The position numbers and the translations under genes were made by a program. Of a DNA stretch of 64,000 nucleotides, positions 28,805 to 37,815 are shown piece after piece. Position 1 is the first letter of the stretch; each line of letters opens with the position of its first letter. The DNA is taken from assembly GCF_001559075.2 (NCBI RefSeq), contig NZ_CP014015.2:620001-684000 (forward strand), given 5' to 3'. The stretch comes from Citrobacter amalonaticus. GTDB lineage: Bacteria > Pseudomonadota > Gammaproteobacteria > Enterobacterales > Enterobacteriaceae. The notes below the pieces were generated by a model. The model searched no databases, was not told where the DNA came from, and saw nothing but the letters and a program-made list of their open reading frames with translations.

Positions 28805-30166
28805 TTAGCGGCCTGGAAAACCGGGCGGCATCATCCCCTTCATACTTCTCATCATTTTGGCCATCCCGCCCTTCTTCATCTTCTTCATCATGCGCTGCAT
28901 GTCGTCGAACTGTTTCAGAAGGCGGTTAACGTCCTGCACCTGCATACCGCAGCCTTGCGCGATGCGGCGTTTACGGGACCCTTTGATGATTTCCGGCTTC
29001 GCGCGCTCTTTCAGCGTCATCGAGTTGATGATCGCCTCCATGCGCACCAGCACTTTGTCATCCATCTGTGACTTCACGTTGTCCGGGATCTGCCCCATGC
29101 CCGGCAGCTTGCCCATCAGGCTCGCCATGCCGCCCATGTTTTTCATCTGGCGTAACTGTTCCAGGAAGTCGGTCAGATCAAAACCGTCGCCTTTTTTCAG
29201 TTTAGTCGCCAGCTTCTCAGCCTGCGCGCGGTCAACTTTACTTTCGATATCTTCGATCAGCGACAGCACGTCGCCCATGCCGAGAATACGTGACGCGATA
29301 CGGTCCGGGTGGAACGGCTCCAGCGCCTCGGTTTTCTCGCCAACGCCGAGGAATTTGATCGGTTTGCCGGTGATGTGACGAATAGAGAGCGCGGCACCGC
29401 CACGGGCGTCACCATCGACTTTGGTCAGCACCACGCCGGTCAGCGGCAGCGCTTCATTGAACGCCTTCGCGGTATTCGCCGCATCCTGACCGGTCATCGC
29501 ATCGACCACAAACAGGGTTTCTACCGGATTGATAGAAGCATGAACCTGCTTGATTTCGTCCATCATCGCTTCATCAACGTGCAGACGACCGGCGGTATCC
29601 ACCAGCAGCACGTCGTAGAATTTGAGTTTGGCTTCTTTCAGCGCCGCGTTAACGATATCGACCGGCTTCTGGCCGACATCCGACGGGAAGAAATCAACGC
29701 CAACCTGCTCTGCCAGCGTCTCCAACTGTTTGATCGCCGCCGGGCGATACACGTCGGCAGAGACGACCAGCACTTTCTTCTTGTGCTTTTCGCGCAGGAA
29801 TTTACCCAGCTTACCGACGCTGGTCGTTTTACCGGCGCCCTGCAAGCCCGCCATCAGCACCACGGCTGGCGGCTGCGCGGCCAGATTCAGGCTTTGGTTC
29901 TCTTCGCCCATCGCCGCCACGAGTTCGTTACGGACAATCTTGACGAACTCCTGCCCTGGCGTCAGGCTCTTGTTAACTTCATGTCCAACCGCTTTCTCTT
30001 TTACGCGATTGATAAACTCTCGCACTACCGGCAGCGCAACGTCAGCCTCCAGCAGCGCCATGCGCACTTCGCGCAGCGTCTCTTTAACGTTGTCTTCAGT
30101 AAGGCGTCCGCGGCCACTGATATTGCGCAGCGTGCGCGACAAACGATCGGTTAAATTATCAAACAT
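28805..30166 (-). CDS. ffh: Ffh, signal recognition particle protein
   Basis: A 453-residue SRP54-type GTPase that binds 4.5S RNA and delivers nascent membrane proteins to FtsY. It has an N-terminal four-helix domain, a G domain with GLQGAGKTTSVGKL near residue 105 and DTAGRLHVDEAMM, and a C-terminal Met-rich M domain (MQRMMKKMKKGGMAKMMRSM) that holds signal sequences and RNA. Length equals E. coli Ffh. ypjD is divergent, 165 bases away. Confidence 0.98.
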   Translation of the reverse strand: MFDNLTDRLSRTLRNISGRGRLTEDNVKETLREVRMALLEADVALPVVREFINRVKEKAVGHEVNKSLTPGQEFVKIVRNELVAAMGEENQSLNLAAQPPAVVLMAGLQGAGKTTSVGKLGKFLREKHKKKVLVVSADVYRPAAIKQLETLAEQVGVDFFPSDVGQKPVDIVNAALKEAKLKFYDVLLVDTAGRLHVDEAMMDEIKQVHASINPVETLFVVDAMTGQDAANTAKAFNEALPLTGVVLTKVDGDARGGAALSIRHITGKPIKFLGVGEKTEALEPFHPDRIASRILGMGDVLSLIEDIESKVDRAQAEKLATKLKKGDGFDLTDFLEQLRQMKNMGGMASLMGKLPGMGQIPDNVKSQMDDKVLVRMEAIINSMTLKERAKPEIIKGSRKRRIAQGCGMQVQDVNRLLKQFDDMQRMMKKMKKGGMAKMMRSMKGMMPPGFPGR

Positions 30167-30331
30167 TGTCTCTCGCCTGGGGTGGAAACGGTTGGTCGCT
30201 CAAGCGACACATGAACAGAATTTTGTCGCAGTATAACATGAAGCCGTCTTTGTTGTTATGCAACGGTTGGAGCCGCGGTCACGTAACGCTATACTGCTTC
30301 TCTTTCTCACTGGCCAACTGTCGACACCACT

Positions 30332-31123
30332 ATGCCCGTTTTTGCTCTGCTCGCCCTTGTCGCCTATTCCGTCAGCCTCGCGCTGATCGTCCCCGCTCTG
30401 CTGCAAAAAAACAGCGGCTGGCGGCGTATGGCCATTCTTTCTGCGGTTGTCGCGCTGGTGTGTCACGCGATCGCGCTTGAAGCCCGCATTCTGCCGGGTG
30501 GCGATAGCGGACAAAACCTGAGCCTGCTGAACGTGGGTTCGCTGGTCAGTCTGATGATCTGTACGGTGATGACGATTGTCGCCTCACGCAATCGTGGCTG
30601 GCTGTTGCTGCCAGTGGTATATGCCTTCGCGCTGATCAATCTGGCCTTCGCGACCTTCATGCCGAACGAGTTCATCACCCACCTCGAAACCACGCCGGGG
30701 ATGATGATCCACATCGGGCTGTCGCTGTTCTCCTATGCGACGCTCATTATCGCCGCGTTGTACGCGCTGCAGTTGGCGTGGATCGACTATCAGCTTAAGA
30801 ACAAAAAGCTGGCGTTCAATAATGAAATGCCGCCGCTGATGAGCATCGAGCGCAAGATGTTCCACATCACGCAGATTGGCGTGGTCCTGCTTACGCTCAC
30901 CCTGTGTACCGGTCTGTTTTACATGCACAATCTGTTCAGCATGGAAAATATCGACAAAGCGGTGCTCTCGATCATCGCATGGTTTGTCTATATTGTTCTG
31001 TTGTGGGGGCATTATCATGAAGGTTGGCGCGGCCGTCGTGTCGTGTGGTTCAACGTCGCGGGCGCCGGGATCCTGACGCTGGCCTACTTCGGTAGTCGAA
31101 TATTGCAGCAGTTTGTCAGCTAA
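30332..31123 (+). CDS. ypjD: YpjD, CcsA-like inner-membrane protein
   Basis: A 263-residue protein with about eight membrane helices, belonging to the cytochrome c assembly (CcsA/CcmC) Pfam family. Visible are PLMSIERKMFHITQIGVVLL and the WGHYHEGWRGRRVVWF segment resembling the WWD-like region of the family. It matches E. coli YpjD in length. Its role is not firmly known; it is associated with the CorB-type transporter encoded 20 bases downstream. Confidence 0.92.
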   Translation: MPVFALLALVAYSVSLALIVPALLQKNSGWRRMAILSAVVALVCHAIALEARILPGGDSGQNLSLLNVGSLVSLMICTVMTIVASRNRGWLLLPVVYAFALINLAFATFMPNEFITHLETTPGMMIHIGLSLFSYATLIIAALYALQLAWIDYQLKNKKLAFNNEMPPLMSIERKMFHITQIGVVLLTLTLCTGLFYMHNLFSMENIDKAVLSIIAWFVYIVLLWGHYHEGWRGRRVVWFNVAGAGILTLAYFGSRILQQFVS

Positions 31124-31142
31124 GCCTTAAAGGAGGCGCCCC

Positions 31143-32429
31143 CTGGAACACATCTCCACCACCACGCTGATCGTCACATTGATCGTCATGGTGGTCATCT
31201 CCGCCTATTTTTCCGGTTCCGAAACCGGAATGATGACTCTGAATCGCTACCGCTTACGCCACCTGGCCAAGCAGGGGAATCGTCCGGCAAAGCGCGTTGA
31301 AAAGCTGCTGCGTAAACCCGATCGCCTGATAAGCCTGGTGCTGATTGGCAATAACCTGGTCAATATTCTTGCCTCGGCGCTCGGCACCATTGTCGGTATG
31401 CGTCTGTATGGCGATGCGGGCGTTGCCATCGCCACCGGCGTGCTGACCTTCGTCGTGCTGGTGTTTGCCGAAGTTCTGCCAAAAACCATTGCGGCGCTGT
31501 ACCCGGAAAAGGTGGCCTATCCCAGCAGTTTCCTGCTGGCGCCGTTACAAATTCTGATGATGCCGTTGGTCTGGCTGCTCAACACCATCACCCGATTGCT
31601 GATGCGCATGATGGGTATTAAAACCGATATCGTCATTAGCGGTTCTCTGAGTAAAGACGAGCTGCGCACCATCGTGAATGAATCCCGCGCGCAAATCTCC
31701 CGACGTAATCAGGATATGCTGCTGTCGGTGCTCGATCTGGAAAAGGTTAGCGTTGACGACATCATGGTGCCGCGCAGCGAAATTATCGGTATTGATATTA
31801 ATGACGACTGGAAGTCCATCGTGCGTCAGCTGTCGCACTCGCCGCACGGGCGCATTGTGCTGTACCGCGATTCGCTTGATGACGCGATCAGCATGCTGCG
31901 CGTTCGCGAAGCCTGGCGGTTAATGTCGGAAAAGAAAGAGTTCACCAAAGAGACCATGCTGCGCGCCGCCGATGAGATTTACTTCGTCCCGGAGGGCACG
32001 CCGCTCAGCACGCAGCTCATCAAATTTCAGCGCAATAAAAAGAAAGTCGGCCTGGTCGTCAATGAATATGGCGATATTCAGGGGCTGGTCACGGTGGAAG
32101 ATATTCTCGAAGAGATTGTCGGCGACTTTACCACCTCAATGTCACCTACGCTGGCTGAGGAAGTGACGCCGCAAAATGACGGTTCGGTGATCATCGATGG
32201 CAGCGCCAACGTGCGGGAAATTAACAAAGCGTTTAACTGGCATCTGCCGGAAGACGACGCGCGTACGGTAAATGGCGTGATTCTGGAAGCGCTGGAAGAG
32301 ATCCCGATTGCGGGCACTCGCGTGCGCATCGGTCAATACGATATCGATATTCTCGACGTCCAGGAGAATATGATCAAGCAGGTCAAAGTGTTACCCGTTA
32401 AACCACTACGGGAAAGTGTGGCGGAATAA
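31143..32429 (+). CDS. corB: CorB (YfjD), CNNM/CorC-family transporter with CBS domains
   Basis: A 428-residue membrane protein, apparently starting at a CTG codon: the frame reads CTG GAA CAC ATC at 31143, eight bases after AAGGAGG, giving (M)EHISTTTLIV. This matches the 428-residue E. coli YfjD. Later starts (TTG 31179) would cut into the first membrane helix. It has an N-terminal DUF21 domain with GSETGMMTLNRYRLRHLA and NNLVNILASALGT, two CBS domains (about 195-325; HGRIVLYRDSLDD, GDIQGLVTVEDILEEIVGD), and a C-terminal CorC/HlyC domain. The family is linked to Mg2+/Co2+ transport. Confidence 0.93.
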   Translation: MEHISTTTLIVTLIVMVVISAYFSGSETGMMTLNRYRLRHLAKQGNRPAKRVEKLLRKPDRLISLVLIGNNLVNILASALGTIVGMRLYGDAGVAIATGVLTFVVLVFAEVLPKTIAALYPEKVAYPSSFLLAPLQILMMPLVWLLNTITRLLMRMMGIKTDIVISGSLSKDELRTIVNESRAQISRRNQDMLLSVLDLEKVSVDDIMVPRSEIIGIDINDDWKSIVRQLSHSPHGRIVLYRDSLDDAISMLRVREAWRLMSEKKEFTKETMLRAADEIYFVPEGTPLSTQLIKFQRNKKKVGLVVNEYGDIQGLVTVEDILEEIVGDFTTSMSPTLAEEVTPQNDGSVIIDGSANVREINKAFNWHLPEDDARTVNGVILEALEEIPIAGTRVRIGQYDIDILDVQENMIKQVKVLPVKPLRESVAE

Positions 32430-32434
32430 TGAAG

Positions 32435-32493
32435 ACGGCCCGCGGATATTCCAACGGGCCGTGGGCCGGATGAACGTCAGCGTCATCCGGCAA
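32435..32493. repeat. Hairpin plus REP element between corB and grpE
   Basis: ACGGCCCG...CGGGCCGT (32435-32462) is a perfect eight-base inverted repeat. It is followed at once by a REP-type palindrome, GCCGGATGAACGTCAGCGTCATCCGGC (32465-32491, two parts of the same stem). It separates the convergent corB and grpE and probably ends both transcripts. Confidence 0.75.
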
Positions 32494-32510
32494 TATAACT
32501 CGCCGAAAGA

Positions 32511-33104
32511 TTAAGCTTTCGCTTTCGCAACGGTCACCATCGCCGCACGGATCGTACGACCGTTCAGCGTATAACCTTTCTGCATAATACCCAGCACGTT
32601 GCCCGGCGCGATGTCTTCAGACTCAACCATCGCAATCGCCTGATGCACGTTCGGATCCAGCGCAACGTTCGTCTCAGCGATCACTTCAACACCAAACTTG
32701 CGCACCACATCCAGCATCGATTTCAGGGTCAGTTCGATCCCTTCAACCATCGGCTTCATATCCGGATTGGCTTTGTCCGCCACTTCCAGCGCACGATCCA
32801 GGCTATCAATCACCGGCAGCAGTTCGTTGACGAATTTCTCCAGCGCGAATTTGTGCGCTTTCTCAACGTCCAGCTCAGTACGGCGACGCAGGTTTTCCAT
32901 TTCTGCTTTTATGCGCAGCACCGCATCACGTTCACGGGTCTGAGCTTCAGTAAGCTGCGCTTCCAGATTCGCAATTTTTTCATCGCGCGGATCCACCTGC
33001 TCAGCAGAAGCGTCTGATTCAACCGCCTCAACTTCTTCGTGCTGATCCATGATAATTTCTTCCGGGGCTTGCCCCTCAGGCGTTTTCTGTTCTTTACTAC
33101 TCAT
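32511..33104 (-). CDS. grpE: GrpE, nucleotide exchange factor for DnaK
   Basis: A 197-residue co-chaperone, the length of E. coli GrpE. It has an acidic, Gln/Glu-rich N-terminus, a long coiled coil (EKIANLEAQLTEAQTRERDAVLRIKAEMENLRR, in parts) and a C-terminal beta domain ending GRTIRAAMVTVAKAKA. It drives ADP release from DnaK. I chose ATG 33104 (MSSKEQKTPEGQ) with a GGAGAAA ribosome site; the open frame extends 36 codons upstream across the heat-shock promoter, so those codons are not part of the gene. Confidence 0.97.
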   Translation of the reverse strand: MSSKEQKTPEGQAPEEIIMDQHEEVEAVESDASAEQVDPRDEKIANLEAQLTEAQTRERDAVLRIKAEMENLRRRTELDVEKAHKFALEKFVNELLPVIDSLDRALEVADKANPDMKPMVEGIELTLKSMLDVVRKFGVEVIAETNVALDPNVHQAIAMVESEDIAPGNVLGIMQKGYTLNGRTIRAAMVTVAKAKA

Positions 33105-33150
33105 GAATTTCTCCGCGTTTTTTTTCGCATTCATCTCGCTAACTTCGCTT

Positions 33151-33181
33151 ATTATGGGGATCAGATTCAGGGTTTCAAGGG
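33151..33181 (-). promoter_or_regulatory. Sigma-32 heat-shock promoter of grpE
   Basis: On the minus strand CCCTTGAAA, a 14-base spacer, CCCCATAAT. It is an almost perfect RpoH promoter, 47 bases before the grpE start. Confidence 0.92.
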
Positions 33182-33226
33182 AAGCACTCACATTGTCATC
33201 AATCTTCGTCACAAGGACCTCGAAAA

Positions 33227-34105
33227 ATGAATAATCATTTCAAGTGTATCGGCATTGTGGGACACCCGCGTCACCCCACGGCACTCACGACACATGAAAT
33301 GCTCTACCGTTGGTTATGCACGAAAGGGTATGAGGTCATTGTCGAGCAGCAAATCGCTCACGAGCTGCAGTTGAAGAATGTGAAAATTGGCACCCTGGCG
33401 GAGATTGGTCAGCAGGCAGACCTCGCGGTTGTCGTCGGCGGCGACGGCAACATGCTCGGCGCAGCACGCACCCTGGCGCGTTACGATATCAAAGTGATCG
33501 GTATCAACCGTGGCAATCTCGGCTTTCTGACCGACCTTGATCCCGATAATGCGCAGCAACAGCTCGCCGACGTGCTGGAAGGTCATTACGTCGCGGAAAA
33601 ACGCTTTCTGCTCGAAGCACAGGTGTGCCAGAAGGACTGCCAGAAGCGTATCAGTACCGCCATTAACGAGGTGGTGCTGCATCCCGGCAAAGTCGCGCAC
33701 ATGATTGAGTTTGAAGTCTATATTGACGAAAGCTTTGCCTTCTCTCAGCGTTCTGATGGCCTGATCATCTCAACGCCTACCGGTTCCACCGCCTATTCCC
33801 TGTCGGCCGGCGGCCCGATTCTGACCCCATCGCTTGATGCCATCACGCTGGTGCCGATGTTCCCGCACACCCTTTCGGCGCGCCCGCTGGTCATCAACAG
33901 CAGCAGCACCATTCGGCTGCGCTTCTCGCACCGCCGTAACGATCTCGAAATCAGTTGTGACAGCCAGATCGCGCTGCCGATCCAGGAAGGGGAAGATGTA
34001 CTGATCCGCCGTTGTGACTACCATCTGAATCTCATCCACCCTAAAGATTATAGCTATTTCAATACATTAAGTACCAAACTGGGCTGGTCAAAAAAATTAT
34101 TCTAA
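33227..34105 (+). CDS. nadK: NadK, ATP-NAD kinase
   Basis: A 292-residue enzyme making NADP from NAD and ATP. Motifs: VVVGGDGNMLGAARTLA (GGDGN diacylglycerol-kinase-like loop, near residue 70) and ISTPTGSTAYSLSAGGPIL. Length equals E. coli NadK (YfjB). It is divergent from grpE; its start is 123 bases from the grpE ATG. Confidence 0.98.
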   Translation: MNNHFKCIGIVGHPRHPTALTTHEMLYRWLCTKGYEVIVEQQIAHELQLKNVKIGTLAEIGQQADLAVVVGGDGNMLGAARTLARYDIKVIGINRGNLGFLTDLDPDNAQQQLADVLEGHYVAEKRFLLEAQVCQKDCQKRISTAINEVVLHPGKVAHMIEFEVYIDESFAFSQRSDGLIISTPTGSTAYSLSAGGPILTPSLDAITLVPMFPHTLSARPLVINSSSTIRLRFSHRRNDLEISCDSQIALPIQEGEDVLIRRCDYHLNLIHPKDYSYFNTLSTKLGWSKKLF

Positions 34106-34120
34106 TTTAACGCCAACCTC

Positions 34121-34164
34121 TTTACTGTATAAAAAACCCGTTTATACTGTATGTAATTACAGTT
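34121..34164 (+). promoter_or_regulatory. recN promoter with LexA (SOS) box
   Basis: TTTACT (34121), a 16-base spacer, TATACT (34143). The -10 overlaps a good SOS box, TACTGTATGTAATTACAGTT (34145-34164; CTGT-N8-ACAG). A degraded second box, CTGTATAAAAAACCCG at 34125, overlaps the -35 region. A further half-site, ACAGG preceded by TTTTTCAT, lies at 34170-34181. Multiple boxes fit the tight LexA control known for recN. Confidence 0.88.
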
Positions 34165-34190
34165 ATGGTTTTTCATACAGGAAAACGACT

Positions 34191-35852
34191 ATGTTGGCAC
34201 AACTGACCATCAGCAATTTTGCTATCGTTCGTGAACTTGAGATCGATTTTCAGAGCGGAATGACCGTCATCACCGGTGAAACCGGGGCGGGTAAATCTAT
34301 TGCAATTGATGCGCTCGGCTTGTGCCTCGGCGGCCGTGCTGAAGCCGACATGGTCCGGGCCGGCGCCAGCCGTGCCGACCTGTGTGCCCGTTTTTCGCTG
34401 AAGGATACCCCTGCCGCCCTGCGCTGGCTGGAAGAAAACCAGCTTGAAGAAGGACGTGAGTGTTTACTTCGCCGCGTGATCAGCAGCGACGGGCGCTCCC
34501 GTGGTTTTATCAACGGGACTGCGGTTCCTCTCTCTCAGCTTCGCGAACTGGGACAACTGCTCATTCAAATTCACGGCCAGCACGCGCATCAGTTGCTGAC
34601 CAAAGCCGAACACCAAAAATCCCTGCTCGATGGCTACGCGAATGAATCCGTGCGGGTGCAGGATATGGCTGCGCGTTACCAACTCTGGCACCAGAGCTGC
34701 CGTGATTTAGCACACCACCAACAGTTGAGTCAGGAACGTGCTGCCCGTGCAGAACTGCTGCAGTATCAGCTTAAAGAGCTGAATGAATTTAACCCGCTGG
34801 CGGGTGAATTTGAACAGATTGATGAAGAGTACAAACGCCTGGCCAACAGCGGTCAGCTACTCTCCACCAGCCAGAATGCGCTGTCGCTGATGGCGGACGG
34901 TGAAGACGTTAACCTACAAAGTCAGCTCTATACCGCAAAGCAACTGGTGAGTGAACTGGTCGGTATGGACGGTAAGCTCTCAGGCATTCTTGATATGCTG
35001 GAAGAGGCGACGATTCAACTGACGGAAGCCAGTGACGAATTGCGCCACTATTGCGATCGTCTGGATTTAGACCCTAATCGCCTGTTCGAACTGGAACAAC
35101 GTATCTCGAAGCAAATTTCACTGGCCCGTAAACACCACGTCAGTCCGGAAGCGCTGCCACAGTATTATCAGTCGTTGCTGGAGGAACAGCAGCAGCTTGA
35201 CGATCAGGCCGACTCGCTGGAAACGTTGACTCTGACCGTGAACAAACACCGCCAGCAGGCGCTGGAGGCAGCGAAAGCGCTGCATGAGCAGCGTCAGCAC
35301 TATGCCCAGGAACTGAGCACCCTGATTACCGAGAGTATGCACTCACTCTCCATGCCGCACGGTCGTTTCACCATCGACGTGACGTTTGATGAGCACCATC
35401 TGAGCCAGGACGGCGCAGATCGCGTCGAGTTTAAAGTGACGACGAACCCTGGTCAGCCTATGCAGCCGATTGCCAAAGTGGCCTCCGGTGGGGAACTGTC
35501 ACGTATTGCTCTCGCCATTCAGGTGATTACCGCACGTAAGATGGAAACCCCGGCGCTGATTTTCGATGAAGTCGATGTCGGCATCAGTGGTCCCACTGCC
35601 GCCGTGGTCGGGAAATTACTGCGTCAACTCGGTGAGTCAACACAAGTAATGTGCGTCACCCACCTTCCGCAGGTGGCTGGATGCGGCCATCAGCACTTTT
35701 TTGTCAGCAAAGAGACAGACGGTGAAATGACCGAAACGCACATGCAGCCGTTGGATAAACGCGCGCGGTTGCAGGAGCTGGCGCGCCTGCTGGGCGGCAG
35801 CGAAGTGACGCGCAACACCCTCGCAAATGCGAAAGAACTGCTGGCAGCGTAA
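34191..35852 (+). CDS. recN: RecN, SMC-like DNA repair protein
   Basis: A 553-residue SOS protein for double-strand-break repair. It has an N-terminal ATP-binding half (GETGAGKSIAIDALGLCLGG, Walker A near residue 29-36), a central coiled coil (about 150-380), and a C-terminal half with ASGGELSRIALAIQ (signature) and LIFDEVDVGISG (Walker B). The C-terminus ends in KELLAA, as in E. coli where the LAA end targets RecN to ClpXP. Confidence 0.98.
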   Translation: MLAQLTISNFAIVRELEIDFQSGMTVITGETGAGKSIAIDALGLCLGGRAEADMVRAGASRADLCARFSLKDTPAALRWLEENQLEEGRECLLRRVISSDGRSRGFINGTAVPLSQLRELGQLLIQIHGQHAHQLLTKAEHQKSLLDGYANESVRVQDMAARYQLWHQSCRDLAHHQQLSQERAARAELLQYQLKELNEFNPLAGEFEQIDEEYKRLANSGQLLSTSQNALSLMADGEDVNLQSQLYTAKQLVSELVGMDGKLSGILDMLEEATIQLTEASDELRHYCDRLDLDPNRLFELEQRISKQISLARKHHVSPEALPQYYQSLLEEQQQLDDQADSLETLTLTVNKHRQQALEAAKALHEQRQHYAQELSTLITESMHSLSMPHGRFTIDVTFDEHHLSQDGADRVEFKVTTNPGQPMQPIAKVASGGELSRIALAIQVITARKMETPALIFDEVDVGISGPTAAVVGKLLRQLGESTQVMCVTHLPQVAGCGHQHFFVSKETDGEMTETHMQPLDKRARLQELARLLGGSEVTRNTLANAKELLAA

Positions 35853-36001
35853 ACTTTTTTGCACCTTAACGGTCAGAGTAGACAACAAAAACGCCGTCGG
35901 ACCCGTAAGCAAAAGGTTTTAAAGTGGTGAAAGGTCTATTATCATCGGCATATTACATATGAGCCACGTACTGCTCGGGCCCGAAAAGGAATCAAATCAC
36001 T

Positions 36002-36346
36002 ATGCGCTGTAAAACGCTGACTGCTGCCGCAGCAGTATTATTGATGTTGACCGCAGGCTGTTCCACTCTGGAGCGAGTGGTTTACCGCCCTGATATCAAC
36101 CAGGGGAACTATCTGACCGCGAACGATGTAGCCAAAATTCGTGTGGGCATGACGCAACAGCAGGTTGCCTATGCTCTGGGTACGCCGATGATGTCCGATC
36201 CGTTTGGCACCAACACCTGGTTCTATGTGTTCCGTCAACAGCCGGGCCATGAAGGTGTTACGCAGCAAACGCTGACGTTGACCTTCAACAGCAGCGGCGT
36301 ATTGACCAATATCGACAACAAGCCTTCGTTGACCGACAACCAGTAA
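36002..36346 (+). CDS. bamE: BamE (SmpA), outer-membrane assembly lipoprotein
   Basis: A 114-residue lipoprotein of the Bam complex. The signal peptide ends in the lipobox LTAGC (Cys at residue 20), and the mature SmpA/OmlA domain has NYLTANDVAKIRVGMTQQQV and DPFGTNTWFYVFRQQPG. It stabilises BamD binding to BamA and phosphatidylglycerol. The C-terminal KPSLTDNQ is slightly different from the E. coli end. Confidence 0.97.
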   Translation: MRCKTLTAAAAVLLMLTAGCSTLERVVYRPDINQGNYLTANDVAKIRVGMTQQQVAYALGTPMMSDPFGTNTWFYVFRQQPGHEGVTQQTLTLTFNSSGVLTNIDNKPSLTDNQ

Positions 36347-36363
36347 GCTTGTCTTCAGATAAC

Positions 36364-36396
36364 AAAAAAGGTGCTCCGTGAGCACCTTTTTTGTTA
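36364..36396. terminator. Bidirectional terminator between bamE and rnfH
   Basis: AAAAAAGGTGCTC, loop CGTG, GAGCACCTTTTTT is symmetric, with a T run on either strand, so it can end both bamE (plus) and rnfH (minus). Confidence 0.92.
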
Positions 36397-36400
36397 TCTG

Positions 36401-36691
36401 CTATTTTTTTGCCGATTTCTCTGCCCGCTGTCTGCGCAACTCTTTCGGATCGGCAATCAGTGGACGGTAAATTTCGACCCGATCGCCATCCTGTAACTCA
36501 TCCGCCAGCTTGACCGGACGGCTGTAAATACCGACTTTGTTTTTCGTCAGATCGATATCGGTACGCAGTTCCAGCAACCCCGACGCGCGGATCGCCTCTT
36601 CGACCGTTGCCCCCGGCTGCAACGTCACCCTTTGCAGGTACTGTTTCTCAGGCAGCGCATAGGCCACCTCAACGACAATCTTAGGCGACAC
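36401..36691 (-). CDS. rnfH: RnfH (YfjF/RatB), small ubiquitin-like-fold family protein
   Basis: A 96-residue UPF0125/RnfH protein: KIVVEVAYALPEKQYLQRVT and KNKVGIYSRPVKL. I place the start at GTG 36691, giving (M)SPKIVVEVAYAL; it has AGAGGT six bases before and yields the E. coli length. The open frame runs to 36763 but that part overlaps ratA. It overlaps the end of ratA by 11 bases. Function is unclear; the family is grouped with RatA as a putative partner. Confidence 0.9.
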   Translation of the reverse strand: MSPKIVVEVAYALPEKQYLQRVTLQPGATVEEAIRASGLLELRTDIDLTKNKVGIYSRPVKLADELQDGDRVEIYRPLIADPKELRRQRAEKSAKK

Positions 36692-37118
36692 GGTAGACCT
36701 CTTTGGCTCGAACCGTAAAAGCCTGCACCATATTGGATGCCAGCTCTTTGAAGATACGGCCAAACGCCAGCTCGATCAGCTTATTGGTAAACTCGAAATC
36801 GAGATGAAACTCAATGCGGCAAGCATCCGTACTCAACGGCGTAAATTTCCAGCCGCCAATCAGTTTTTTGAACGGACCGTCGACCAGTTGCATCAGGATA
36901 CTCTGGTTACTGGTTAACTGATTTCGCGTGGTGAACGTCTTGCTGATCCCCGCCTTAGAGACATCCACCGCGGCCGTCATTTGTCCTGGCGTAGACTCAA
37001 GAACACGGCTGCCGGTGCAACCCGGTAAAAACTGGGGATAGGACTGAACATCATTCACTAACTGATACATCTGTTCCGCACTGTAAGGGACTAACGCGGT
37101 TCGACTAATCTGCGGCAT
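36681..37118 (-). CDS. ratA: RatA (PasT, YfjG), START-like ribosome association toxin / CoQ-binding protein
   Basis: A 145-residue polyketide-cyclase/START-like protein: PQISRTALVPYSAEQMYQLV and LDFEFTNKLIELAFGRIF. In E. coli it was described as blocking 70S formation, and it is also homologous to Coq10. I chose ATG 37118 (MPQISRT) with GGAAA upstream. An older annotation of the E. coli gene starts 13 codons earlier, at 37157 here. It overlaps rnfH at its end and is divergent from smpB. Confidence 0.9.
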   Translation of the reverse strand: MPQISRTALVPYSAEQMYQLVNDVQSYPQFLPGCTGSRVLESTPGQMTAAVDVSKAGISKTFTTRNQLTSNQSILMQLVDGPFKKLIGGWKFTPLSTDACRIEFHLDFEFTNKLIELAFGRIFKELASNMVQAFTVRAKEVYRVA

Positions 37119-37287
37119 AGCTATTTCCATCAACAAAAATCGAACAAATAATACCATTTATCGCAAGGTAAAAAAAACGCTATCCCACAACAGGGTACAA
37201 CCTTGTTCATGCTAAGATATCCCCTTACGCCCCGAAGGATGAAATGGGGTGTTTTTCGATTCCAGATTACCTATACTGAGCGGCACT

Positions 37288-37770
37288 ATGACGAAGAAAA
37301 AAGCACACAAACCTGGCTCAGCCACCATCGCGCTCAACAAACGCGCGCGACATGAATACTTTATCGAAGAAGAGTTCGAAGCGGGACTCGCCCTGCAAGG
37401 GTGGGAAGTGAAATCCCTGCGCGCCGGAAAAGCCAACATCGGCGACAGCTATGTGATCCTGAAAGACGGCGAAGCTTACCTGTTCGGCGCTAACTTTACG
37501 CCGATGGCGGTGGCTTCTACACACGTGGTGTGCGATCCCACTCGCACCCGTAAACTGTTGCTGAATCAGCGTGAACTTGACTCCCTGTATGGCCGCGTGA
37601 ATCGTGAAGGCTACACCGTTGTCGCCCTTTCTCTGTACTGGAAGAATGCCTGGTGCAAAGTCAAAATTGGCGTAGCGAAGGGTAAAAAACAGCACGACAA
37701 ACGTTCCGACCTGAAAGAACGTGAATGGCAACTGGATAAAGCGCGCATTATGAAAAATGCCGGACGCTAA
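37288..37770 (+). CDS. smpB: SmpB, tmRNA-binding protein
   Basis: A 160-residue OB-fold protein that carries tmRNA to stalled ribosomes in trans-translation. Motifs: NKRARHEYFIEEEFEAGL, LQGWEVKSLRAGKANIGDSY, and the basic tail GKKQHDKRSDLKEREW. The ATG at 37288 gives MTKKKAHKPGS, the E. coli start; the open frame runs 13 codons further back. Its RNA partner ssrA lies 16 kb downstream, beyond the bap locus, rather than next to smpB as in E. coli. Confidence 0.97.
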   Translation: MTKKKAHKPGSATIALNKRARHEYFIEEEFEAGLALQGWEVKSLRAGKANIGDSYVILKDGEAYLFGANFTPMAVASTHVVCDPTRTRKLLLNQRELDSLYGRVNREGYTVVALSLYWKNAWCKVKIGVAKGKKQHDKRSDLKEREWQLDKARIMKNAGR

Positions 37771-37780
37771 CGATGTTATT

Positions 37781-37815
37781 ATGTGACCTGCCTCGCATTC
37801 GGGGCAGGTCATTAT
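37781..37815 (+). terminator. Probable terminator of smpB
   Basis: GACCTGCCTC, loop GCATTC, GGGGCAGGTC, then ATTATTATTT. The stem has a slight mismatch and the T run is weak. Confidence 0.65.
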
